Source of the DNA: Sphingomonas_R arantia
Lineage (GTDB): Bacteria; Pseudomonadota; Alphaproteobacteria; Sphingomonadales; Sphingomonadaceae
Length of the DNA stretch: 64,000 nucleotides
Assembly (NCBI RefSeq): GCF_042682045.1
Contig: NZ_JBHUGS010000003.1
Coordinates: 434,001 to 498,000 of the forward strand
Direction: 5' to 3'
Positions 56,824 to 64,000 of this stretch are shown here, piece by piece (the stretch's first letter is position 1; each line of letters begins with the position of its first letter). Position numbers and translations under genes: made by a program. The notes below the pieces were generated by a model, which had not been told where the DNA came from, ran no database searches, and saw only the letters and a list, made by a program, of their open reading frames with translations.

Positions 56824-58812
56824 ATGGCGTACGGCGCACTGGCTTTGTTGATGGCGACCACGCTGCTGCCCGCCGCAGCTACGCCGTCTTCCGCACCCCG
56901 CACCTGGACCGCGGACAACGGCAACGGCACCTTTACCAACCCGCTGTTCTTCGACGAATTCTCCGATCCCGACATGATCCGCGTCGGCGACGATTTCTAC
57001 ATGACCGGCACCACCATGCACACCATGCCCGGCCTGCCGATCCTCCATTCGCGCGATCTCGTGAACTGGACGTTCCTCGGCTACGCGCTGGACAAGCTGG
57101 ACCTCGGTCCCGAATATCGGCTCGAGGGCGGCAAGCACATCTACGGCCGCGGCATCTGGGCGCCCAGTTTGCGCTACCGCGACGGCACCTTCTACATCTT
57201 CAGCAACGTCAACGGCCAGAACACGCAACGCTTCACCGCCACGAACCCGGGCGGCCCGTGGACCCGCACGCCGATGAAGCGCAGCTTCCACGACCTGTCC
57301 GTCCTGTTCGACGACGACGGCAAGGCCTATGTCATCTGGGGCTATCAGGACATCCACATGGCGCAGCTTGACGCCAGCCTGACCGACATCGTCCCCGGCA
57401 CCGAACGGATCGTCATCCCCAAGGGCGCGGGGATGGGCGAGGGGTCGCATTTCTACAAGTTCGACGGGCGCTACTACATCACCAGCGCCGAATATGCGGT
57501 CCGCTTCCGCATGCCCGCCGCGCGCGCCTCCTCACCCTTCGGCCCGTACGAGGTGAACCCGGAGATCAGCGCCGACGAGGAATTCGGCGAGACCGCCGGC
57601 TGGCGCGTCGCCGGCAACAAGGAACCGCTCACCCTGCGCGGCCCCGACCCCAAGGCACGCGGCGGCCTCGCCATGCACCAGGGCGGCGTCATCCAGACGC
57701 CCGCCGGCGAATGGTGGGGCTGGTCGATGTTCGAAGGCAATTCGGTTGGCCGCCTCACCGCGCTGTCGCCGGTGACGTGGAAGGACGGCTGGCCCTATTT
57801 CGGCCTCCCCGGCAATCTCGGCCGCTCGCCGCGCACCTGGGTCAAGCCACGGCTGGCCGCCTCGCCCGATCATGCGCCCTATGAGCGATCGGACAGCTTC
57901 ACCGGCCCCGCGCTCGGGGCGATCTGGCAATGGAACCACGTCCCCGTCGCGGCCAACTGGTCGCTCGCGGCCCGCCCCGGCGCACTCCGCCTGACCACGC
58001 TGCCCGCCCCCGGCTTCCTCCAGGCACGCAACACGCTGACGCAGCGCGCGATCGGCCCGCAGTCCACGCCGGTCGTCGAACTCGACGTCGCCGGGCTCCG
58101 TGCGGGCGACGTCGCCGGGCTCGCGCTGCTCAACCGGCCATTCGCCACGATCGGCGTCGAACGGTCGGCCAAGGGTCTCGAACTGGTCATGACCGACGAA
58201 CTGGCCGGCACCGTCCGCCGCCCGCTCACAGCCACGCATCTCTGGCTGCGCGCCACCGCGGACCTCGCACACGACCGCGCGCAGTTCGGCGTCTCGACCG
58301 ACGGCCGCGCCTTCACCGACTTCGGCACGCCGGTGACGATGCCGTTCCAACTGCTGACGTTCCAGGGCGTCCGCTACGCGCTGTTCGCCTACAACGGCGC
58401 CGGCCGACCCGGCGGCCATGCCGACTTCCTCGACTTCAAGGTGACCGAGGGCCAACCCGAAAGCCGCCCCGACATCCCCTATGGCCGCACCATCAGCCTC
58501 ACGCCCATCGGCAGGCCCGCCGCCCCCGCACTCGCCGGCCTCAGCGTCGGCCAGCACCCGCTCGGTCGCGTCTCGCTGACCCGCGGCGGCCAGTCGCTCA
58601 CCACCGCGTCCGACGGCTCCGTGGCGCTGCGCCGCACCGACGGCAGCCCCGCGCAACAATATCAGTGGATGGAATCGCTCAGCGGCGGCGCGGTGCTGAT
58701 GTCGCTCGTCACCAACCGCTACCTGCATGTCGCTTCCGACAGCACGCTGCGCGCCGACAGCCTGGGGCCAAGCGCGGACAATGCCGACGGCAGCCGCTTC
58801 CGGGTGCAATAA
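56824..58812 (+). CDS. GH43-type glycoside hydrolase (xylosidase/arabinofuranosidase)
   Basis: A 662-residue secreted enzyme. After a short leader it enters a five-bladed propeller: catalytic base in FSDPDMIRVGDDFYMTG, pKa modulator in SFHDLSVLFDDDGK, and acid in GMGEGSHFYKFDGRYY. A C-terminal beta-sandwich region (about 350-560) and a final part resembling a ricin- or fascin-like fold (LVTNRYLHVASDSTLRADS) follow. GGGAGAGAAG precedes the ATG. Acts on xylan/arabinan side chains. Confidence 0.88.
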   Translation: MAYGALALLMATTLLPAAATPSSAPRTWTADNGNGTFTNPLFFDEFSDPDMIRVGDDFYMTGTTMHTMPGLPILHSRDLVNWTFLGYALDKLDLGPEYRLEGGKHIYGRGIWAPSLRYRDGTFYIFSNVNGQNTQRFTATNPGGPWTRTPMKRSFHDLSVLFDDDGKAYVIWGYQDIHMAQLDASLTDIVPGTERIVIPKGAGMGEGSHFYKFDGRYYITSAEYAVRFRMPAARASSPFGPYEVNPEISADEEFGETAGWRVAGNKEPLTLRGPDPKARGGLAMHQGGVIQTPAGEWWGWSMFEGNSVGRLTALSPVTWKDGWPYFGLPGNLGRSPRTWVKPRLAASPDHAPYERSDSFTGPALGAIWQWNHVPVAANWSLAARPGALRLTTLPAPGFLQARNTLTQRAIGPQSTPVVELDVAGLRAGDVAGLALLNRPFATIGVERSAKGLELVMTDELAGTVRRPLTATHLWLRATADLAHDRAQFGVSTDGRAFTDFGTPVTMPFQLLTFQGVRYALFAYNGAGRPGGHADFLDFKVTEGQPESRPDIPYGRTISLTPIGRPAAPALAGLSVGQHPLGRVSLTRGGQSLTTASDGSVALRRTDGSPAQQYQWMESLSGGAVLMSLVTNRYLHVASDSTLRADSLGPSADNADGSRFRVQ

Positions 58813-58843
58813 ACGCGACGGGCGTTGTTCGACGCTAACAATA

Positions 58844-58855
58844 GTCTTACAAGAC
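58844..58855. promoter_or_regulatory. GTCTT-AC-AAGAC inverted repeat before GH3
   Basis: A perfect 5-bp inverted repeat with 2-bp spacer in the 77-bp gap between GH43 and GH3, where an operator or weak terminator could act. Weak evidence. Confidence 0.25.
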
Positions 58856-58889
58856 TTCCAAACAACACAAGACGACAGGGGAGACGGGG

Positions 58890-61571
58890 ATGACGCGCGG
58901 ATCGCACTCGCAAAGGCACGTCCTGTGGGCATCGGCGGCGATCGGCCTCGCGCTCGCCACCGCCGCGACCGCGCAGCCCATCGCCCCCGCCCCGGCCGTC
59001 AGCCCGGTCCACGCACAGGCCGATCGCATGGCCGCCGCACTCGTCGCGCGCATGACGATCGAGGAGAAGCTCGACCAGCTCCTCAACGTCGCCCCCGCCA
59101 TCCCGCGCCTCAACGTCCCGCGCTACAATTGGTGGACCGAATCGCTCCACGGCGCGCTTGGGCCGACCGAGACGACCAACTTCCCCGAACCGATCGGCCT
59201 GGCCGCCACCTTCGACGCGCCGCTCGTCCGCAACGTCGCCGCCGCGATCGGCACCGAGGTCCGCGCGCTCCACACATTGTCGCGCCAGACCGGGCGCAAC
59301 GGCCGGATCGGCACCGGCCTCGACACCTGGTCGCCCAACATCAACATCTTCCGCGATCCGCGCTGGGGGCGGGGCCAGGAAACCTACGGCGAGGATCCGT
59401 ATCTCGCCGCGCGGACCGGCGTTGCCTTCATCGAAGGAATGCAGGGTCCGAACCCCGATCTGCCGCAGGTCGTCGCCACGCCGAAGCATTTCGCGGTTCA
59501 CAGCGGCCCGGAATCGACCCGCCACGAAGCCAACGTCTTCGTCTCCGCGCACGACTTGGAGGACACCTACCTCCCCGCCTTCCGCGCGGCGATCGTCGAG
59601 GGACGCGCCAACTCCGTCATGTGCGCCTACAACCGCATCGACGGCCAGCCCGCCTGCGCCAGCGACCTGCTGCTCAAGGATCATCTCCGCGGCGCATGGG
59701 GCTTCACCGGCTTCGTCGTGTCGGATTGCGACGCGGTGAAGGACATCGCCGACACCCACAAATATTCGCCCGACGGCCCGACCGCGGTCGCCGCCGCGAT
59801 GCGCGCCGGCGTCGACAGCGAGTGCCACAACGCGACCCTGTCCGACACGTCGGGGCTCGAAGACCGCTACCGCGAGGCGCTCCGCCGCCAGCTCATCACC
59901 GAGGGTGAGATCGACACCACGCTCGTCCGGCTGTTCTCCGCGCGCTACCGCACCGGCGACCTGCCCGGCCTCGCCGGCACGCCCGCCACCATCCCCGTCG
60001 CCGCGATCGGCGCGCCCGCACAGGACGCGCTGGCGCTGACCGCAGCCGCCAAAAGCCTCGTGCTGCTCAAGAACGACGGCATCCTGCCGCTCAAACCCGG
60101 CATCCGCGTCGCGGTGATCGGCCCGCTCGGCGATGCCACCCGCGTCCTGCGCGGTAACTATTCCTCCGGCCTAACCGGCACGCCCGTGTCGGTCGTCGAT
60201 GGCCTGCGCCGCGCGATGCCCGGCGCGCGCGTCACACTCGTGCCGTTCGGCGCGTCGCTGACCGATGGCGACCGCGTGCCGCAGCAGATGCTCCGCACGC
60301 CGGACGGCAAGCCCGGCGTCCTGGTGCGCTACTACAACCCGCTGCGCCCCGCCCCCACCGCATTCGCGCCCGGTACGCGCGACGCCGCGATCGCCGCGAT
60401 GCGTTACCAGACCAAGCCCGTCGTCACCCGGATCGAACCCGATGTCGGCGACCGCAACCTCCAACTCGCCAAGCTGTCCGACATCCACCGCGTCGTCCGC
60501 ACCGGCTTCCTCGTGCCGGCCGAAACCGGCACCTACCGCGTCGGCCTGACTGGCGCGGGCGGCTCGGCGCGGCTCGACGGCAAGCTCATCTCGGATCGCG
60601 CCAAGTCGCGCTGGAACGACCTCGCCACGTTCGAAACGCTCCAGCTGCAGGCCGGCCGCCGCTACCCCTTCACGATCGAGGGCGAGGTTTCGCTCGTCTG
60701 GAAACGCATCTCGCCGAACCCGACCGCCGATCTCACCCGTGCCGCCGCCGATGCCGACGTGCTCGTCGCGGTCGTCGGCCTGACCTCCGACCTCGAAGCG
60801 GAGGAAACCGGGATCAAGGTCCCCGGCTTCGAAGGCGGCGACAAGACCACGCTCGATCTGGCGCCGGATCAGCAGGCGATGCTGACCGCCGCCCGCGCCA
60901 CCGGCAAGCCGATCGTCGTCGTCGCCATGAACGGCAGCCCGATCAACCTGGCCTGGGCAAAGGACAATGCCGCCGCGATCCTGGAGGCGTGGTATCCGGG
61001 CCAGGCCGGCGGCACCGCGATCGGCGACGTCCTGTCGGGCCGCACCAACCCGGCGGGCCGCCTGCCGCTGACCTTCTACCGCAGCGTCACGGACCTGCCG
61101 CCGTTCGACGATTACGCCATGACCGGCCGCACCTACCGCTACTTCGCCGGCACGCCGGTCTACGCGTTCGGTCACGGGCTCAGCTACACGAAGTTCGACT
61201 ATGGCGCGCTGAACCTGACCCCCGCGGCGGGCGGCGCCGGACAGGGGCTGCGCGTCACCACCGAACTGCGCAACACCGGCGCCCGCGCGGGGGACGAGGC
61301 GGCACAGCTCTACCTGAACTTCCCCGACACGCCCGGCGCGCCGCGCATCGCGCTGCGCGGGTATCAGCGCGTCACGCTCGCCCCCGGCGAACGCCGCACG
61401 CTGACCTTCGACCTGTCACCGCGCGATCTCAGCAGCGTCGACGTCGACGGCACGCGCCGCGTCGCCACCGGCCGCTACCGCGTCACGGTCGGCTCCGGCC
61501 AGCCCGGCCCCGGCGTGGCCAGCAAGTCCGACCGCTTCGACGTCCGCACCGCGGTGGCGGTCGCGAAGTAA
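58890..61571 (+). CDS. GH3 beta-glucosidase/xylosidase with PA14 insertion
   Basis: An 893-residue secreted enzyme (signal VLWASAAIGLALATAATAQ). The GH3 barrel has RYNWWTESLHGALGP, CAYNRIDGQPACAS and the nucleophile aspartate in GFTGFVVSDCDAVKD. The C-terminal alpha/beta sandwich is split by a PA14-like insert (about 465-590, FLVPAETGTYRVGLTGAGGS), and a fibronectin III-like domain ends the protein (LRNTGARAGDEAAQLYL, YRVTVGS). RYNWW.. and WWTESLHG favour xylosidase-type GH3. Confidence 0.9.
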   Translation: MTRGSHSQRHVLWASAAIGLALATAATAQPIAPAPAVSPVHAQADRMAAALVARMTIEEKLDQLLNVAPAIPRLNVPRYNWWTESLHGALGPTETTNFPEPIGLAATFDAPLVRNVAAAIGTEVRALHTLSRQTGRNGRIGTGLDTWSPNINIFRDPRWGRGQETYGEDPYLAARTGVAFIEGMQGPNPDLPQVVATPKHFAVHSGPESTRHEANVFVSAHDLEDTYLPAFRAAIVEGRANSVMCAYNRIDGQPACASDLLLKDHLRGAWGFTGFVVSDCDAVKDIADTHKYSPDGPTAVAAAMRAGVDSECHNATLSDTSGLEDRYREALRRQLITEGEIDTTLVRLFSARYRTGDLPGLAGTPATIPVAAIGAPAQDALALTAAAKSLVLLKNDGILPLKPGIRVAVIGPLGDATRVLRGNYSSGLTGTPVSVVDGLRRAMPGARVTLVPFGASLTDGDRVPQQMLRTPDGKPGVLVRYYNPLRPAPTAFAPGTRDAAIAAMRYQTKPVVTRIEPDVGDRNLQLAKLSDIHRVVRTGFLVPAETGTYRVGLTGAGGSARLDGKLISDRAKSRWNDLATFETLQLQAGRRYPFTIEGEVSLVWKRISPNPTADLTRAAADADVLVAVVGLTSDLEAEETGIKVPGFEGGDKTTLDLAPDQQAMLTAARATGKPIVVVAMNGSPINLAWAKDNAAAILEAWYPGQAGGTAIGDVLSGRTNPAGRLPLTFYRSVTDLPPFDDYAMTGRTYRYFAGTPVYAFGHGLSYTKFDYGALNLTPAAGGAGQGLRVTTELRNTGARAGDEAAQLYLNFPDTPGAPRIALRGYQRVTLAPGERRTLTFDLSPRDLSSVDVDGTRRVATGRYRVTVGSGQPGPGVASKSDRFDVRTAVAVAK

Positions 61572-61593
61572 GGACGCCAACCGTCAACCCAAC

Positions 61594-61620
61594 CCGTCCG
61601 GTTCGAGCCCGAACGGACGG
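61594..61620. terminator. Hairpin between convergent GH3 and cupin-like genes
   Basis: CCGTCCGGTTCG and CGAACGGACGG pair with one bulged base around AGCC. It contains the GGTTCGAGC core of the dispersed repeat. Confidence 0.5.
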
Positions 61621-61632
61621 AAGCAATCAAAC

Positions 61633-62631
61633 TCAAACCCCGCGCAGCAACCGCATCACCATCGCCCGGATGCGCCCGGAGTTCCCCGCCCCCAGGATCC
61701 CGTGCCGTTCCGCCGGGAGGTGCGCCAGCGGGTGCCCGTCCGGCCGGAAGACATAATGGTCGAAGAACGCCCGCCACGCCGCGCGCTCCCCCGCCGGCCG
61801 GTCCGCGATCGCGACCATCGCCAGCATCATCGCGCTGTGCGGCTGGTCCGGCCCGCTGCTGCTCGCATCCCACCAGTAATTGACCAGCACGTTCAGCCCC
61901 CCCGTCGCCTCGACCTGATGCCACCACAGCTTGGGAATATAGAGCGCGTCGCCCGGCTCTAGGTCCACCACCAGCGCGGTGTCGCGGATCGCCTTGAACC
62001 GTGGATAGCGCGGGTCGCCCGGCGTGCTGCCCACCGCCAGCGCGACCGGCTGCCCCGCCATCGTGTGGTCGATCGGCCCCACGTAAAGCCCGCCGATCGC
62101 CTCGGGCGGGTACAGCGTGAACCGCCGCATCCCCGCCACCACGCACGCGATATTGTCCGACGTATCATAATGGCAGGCGACCGATGACCGGTGCCCCAGC
62201 CAGATCCGCGGCTGCACCGTCGGCAGGAACGCCAGCCCGTTCTCCGCGGCAAAGCCCGGGAGATACCCCTCGGTCGACAGCGACCCGACATACATGGTCG
62301 GGGCCTCCGCCACGCCCGCCGTCGCGACGATCTCCGCCAGCGCCTCCCCGAACCGCATCGTGCGCCGCTCGAAATTGAACCCGCTCAGGTCGTCGCTATA
62401 GGTGTAGCGCCCGGCGATCGCCGGCGCCCCGACGAACACCTCCGCCGGCCGCCCTGCATCCAGCCGCGCCAGATACGCCGCGAGATCGCCTTGCTCGGCC
62501 GCCGCCCGCACCGGCCAGTCGCGCACCGCACCGCGCAACACCACCGGGCGGCACGCGGCCACCACCTCCGCCCGGAACCGGTCGGGCGACGTCAGCGCAT
62601 CCGCCGCGACGTCCGCCACCCGCCCGGTCAT
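61633..62631 (-). CDS. Cupin-like (JmjC-type, cupin_8) protein
   Basis: A 332-residue cytosolic protein. The Fe(II)/2-oxoglutarate ligands fit a HxD..H site: SSVACHYDTSDNIACVV and KLWWHQVEATGG. LYIPKLWWHQVEA, LNVLVNYWW and RPVVLRGAVRDWP are family blocks shared with JmjC-type hydroxylases. It starts with ATGA overlap on the sapC stop, so the two proteins are coupled. Likely hydroxylates a protein or small molecule; target unknown. Confidence 0.87.
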   Translation of the reverse strand: MTGRVADVAADALTSPDRFRAEVVAACRPVVLRGAVRDWPVRAAAEQGDLAAYLARLDAGRPAEVFVGAPAIAGRYTYSDDLSGFNFERRTMRFGEALAEIVATAGVAEAPTMYVGSLSTEGYLPGFAAENGLAFLPTVQPRIWLGHRSSVACHYDTSDNIACVVAGMRRFTLYPPEAIGGLYVGPIDHTMAGQPVALAVGSTPGDPRYPRFKAIRDTALVVDLEPGDALYIPKLWWHQVEATGGLNVLVNYWWDASSSGPDQPHSAMMLAMVAIADRPAGERAAWRAFFDHYVFRPDGHPLAHLPAERHGILGAGNSGRIRAMVMRLLRGV

Positions 62632-63338
62632 GCGCCGGCCAGCCGGTCGTTCCGCACCCGCGCCATCCGCGCGATCTGCCGCACCGACTGGATCTGCGTA
62701 TAGCAGGCCGCCAGGTCGCCTTCGTGGAACATCGCCAGCACCGTCGCGTCCGGCAACGCGGCCACCGCGTCGGCACTGATTGTATAGAGGTCCTCCAGCC
62801 GGAACCGCGTCCCGTCGTCGAACCGTAGGTCGATGTCGATCGGCTCCAGCAGCGACCGTTCCAGCAACCGGGCGATGAACGCGTCCGTCGCCGGCAGGCC
62901 CGCGTGCAACCGCCCCAGCGCCCGCTGGACGCGCTGCAACGCCGCGCTCTGCACCCCGTCGCCCTCGAACAGCGGCGCGCCGCTTCCGTCCACGAACATG
63001 GGCAGTTCGCGGTCGATCACGATCCGGTCCTGCTCCACGAAGAACCCCTCGCGCTCCAGATCCGCCGGGCGATAGCCGCGCAACCGGCCGCTTTCGTCCA
63101 GGTTCGCATCGTCGCCCGGCTGCAACCGCAACAGCGCCCCGGCGTAGAACCGGCCGGTCTCCGGGCTCTTGGCGAACAGGATCGGATAATCCGCCGCCGC
63201 CGGCCCGAACTCCCCGACCACGATCTGCACGAACAGCCGTTCCGCGTCGCCCGACGCGCGGATGCCGAGCGTCCCGTGCTGCTCGAACCCGAGCACTTCC
63301 CATGCCGCCACGCCGTCGTCCTCATCCTGCGGGCACAT
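62628..63338 (-). CDS. SapC family protein
   Basis: A 236-residue protein. SapC traits are HGTLGIRASGDAERLFVQIV, YPILFAKSPETGRFYAGALL, LRGYRPADLEREGFF and IDRELPMFVDGSGAPLFE. The family is named from a Campylobacter S-layer locus but its function is unknown; in Caulobacter and sphingomonads it accompanies TonB receptors and tryptophan-halogenase-like proteins. TTG 63383 would extend it by 15 residues; ATG 63338 is preferred. Confidence 0.85.
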   Translation of the reverse strand: MCPQDEDDGVAAWEVLGFEQHGTLGIRASGDAERLFVQIVVGEFGPAAADYPILFAKSPETGRFYAGALLRLQPGDDANLDESGRLRGYRPADLEREGFFVEQDRIVIDRELPMFVDGSGAPLFEGDGVQSAALQRVQRALGRLHAGLPATDAFIARLLERSLLEPIDIDLRFDDGTRFRLEDLYTISADAVAALPDATVLAMFHEGDLAACYTQIQSVRQIARMARVRNDRLAGA

Positions 63339-63436
63339 GCCCTGTCCATTCCCGACCGTAGTCGGTGAGAGCGTTACCGCCAAGCCACGGTCGGATAGCG
63401 TATTTCATTACACCGACAAACAGCTTGCATCGCGGT

Positions 63437-63447
63437 TTAGCGCTACC
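63437..63447. promoter_or_regulatory. TTAGCGCTACC operator (XylR/LacI-type)
   Basis: Contains the perfect palindrome TAGCGCTA (63438-63445). The 11 bases TTAGCGCTACC match the operator I recall from the xylose-inducible xylX promoter of Caulobacter, bound by the LacI-type XylR. It sits in the divergent gap between sapC and the TonB receptor gene. Confidence 0.6.
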
Positions 63448-63550
63448 TAAGCCACGGCCATCACGTCCGGTTGCCGGTTTCCGTTTTAATGCGGTCCGCA
63501 CAAGAGACACAACGCGGCCGGCCAACGGCCCATCTAGAAAGGGAGAGGGC

Positions 63551-64000
63551 ATGAAGATCATCATTGGCCAATTCGGTTCACGCTGGAACAAGGCCCGTCG
63601 CTCGCCGCTGATCGGCGCCTCTTCGGTGCTCGCGATCGCGCTTGCGACCCCCGCCTATGCCCAGGCGCAGACCCCCGCCGCCGCACAGCCCGCCGCCCCC
63701 GCGGCCGGAACCGTGACGACCGGAACCGCCCAGCCGGCCGGCGTTCAGCCCGCCGTTCCCTCCCCCAATACTCAGGTCACCGCCGAACAGGCCGGCCAGC
63801 CGCAGGACGCCGCAACCGCGCCGGTCCCCGCGAACGGTCAGTCGATCGCGACCACCGAGGCGGCGCCCGCCGACGAAGGTCAGGAGATCGTCGTCACCGG
63901 TCTGCGCGGTTCGCTCCAGCGCAATCTCGACATCAAGCGCACGTCGCAGGGCGTCGTCGACGTCATCTCGGCTGAGGACATCGGCAAGTTCCCCGATTCC
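63551..64000 (+). CDS. TonB-dependent receptor, N-terminal part
   Basis: The first 150 residues of a receptor cut by the window end. Signal peptide (RRSPLIGASSVLAIALATPAYAQAQ), then a 70-residue Ala/Pro/Gln-rich linker, the TonB box-like QEIVVTGLRGSLQRNLDIKR and the start of the plug (VVDVISAEDIGKFPDS). This VTGxRxSL..K...VVDVISAEDIGKFPD start is typical of carbohydrate receptors in Caulobacter and sphingomonads. GGGAGAGG precedes the ATG. Likely importer of xylan-derived oligosaccharides. Confidence 0.9.
   Translation, partial: MKIIIGQFGSRWNKARRSPLIGASSVLAIALATPAYAQAQTPAAAQPAAPAAGTVTTGTAQPAGVQPAVPSPNTQVTAEQAGQPQDAATAPVPANGQSIATTEAAPADEGQEIVVTGLRGSLQRNLDIKRTSQGVVDVISAEDIGKFPDS

Overview
The window reads as chromosomal DNA of a high-GC, free-living alphaproteobacterium, most likely a sphingomonad (Sphingomonas or close kin). 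The reasons are very strong C/G wobble bias, a TonB-receptor / SapC / cupin-like arrangement, a short Arg-rich protein type common in sphingomonads (38315-38467), a probable EcfG-type promoter, and dispersed GTTCGAG..CTCGAAC hairpins between genes. No prophage, integrase, transposase, CRISPR array or rRNA was seen. There is one tRNA gene (Thr, GGT).

Layout. 1-8.6 kb is housekeeping: end of a GIN-domain protein, DUF1489 protein, MgtE, a cyclophilin, a LysR regulator, a small methyltransferase, a phospholipase D-type enzyme, RNA polymerase omega and the bifunctional RelA/SpoT enzyme. A candidate small RNA lies at 3845-3941. From 8.65 to 10.67 kb the base and codon use is atypical; this stretch opens with a perfect T-shaped palindrome (8676-8761) and holds a small membrane protein and a secreted alpha/beta hydrolase. 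From 10.7 to 19.7 kb come glutaryl-CoA dehydrogenase, a three-gene Ter operon (TerD, DUF475/TerC-like, TerD-TerA fusion) and, divergently, a huge superfamily I helicase whose C-terminal nuclease domain is split off by a frameshift. From 19.9 to 25.6 kb follow an AttE-H-like ABC/FtsX/lipocalin operon, an orphan spanin-like pair and an Ohr peroxidase.

25.6-30.8 kb holds an EAL phosphodiesterase, a stress-type operon (SRPBCC, zinc alcohol dehydrogenase, SDR) with an EcfG-like promoter, and an FAD/NAD-binding protein whose best start codon is ATC. 30.8-37.0 kb is a tightly overlapping pobA-pcaIJHGB-pcaDC operon. It covers 4-hydroxybenzoate to protocatechuate to 3-oxoadipyl-CoA, lacks only the thiolase, and is divergent from an AraC-type regulator. 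38-47.7 kb carries tRNA-Thr, a 50-aa protein, a glutathione peroxidase, aminopeptidase P, oligopeptidase B, a TonB receptor and a type III CoA-transferase, with repeat-rich gaps.

48-64 kb is a plant hemicellulose locus. A five-gene minus operon (GH51, GH95, esterase, GH27, GH39) is divergent from GH43 and GH3 genes, then SapC plus a cupin-like protein, then a TonB receptor cut by the window end. A TTAGCGCTACC operator, as I recall it from the Caulobacter xylX promoter, sits between sapC and that receptor. Together these genes would import and dismantle arabinoxylan or xyloglucan-type side chains, and the pob/pca operon would complement this by degrading lignin-type aromatics.
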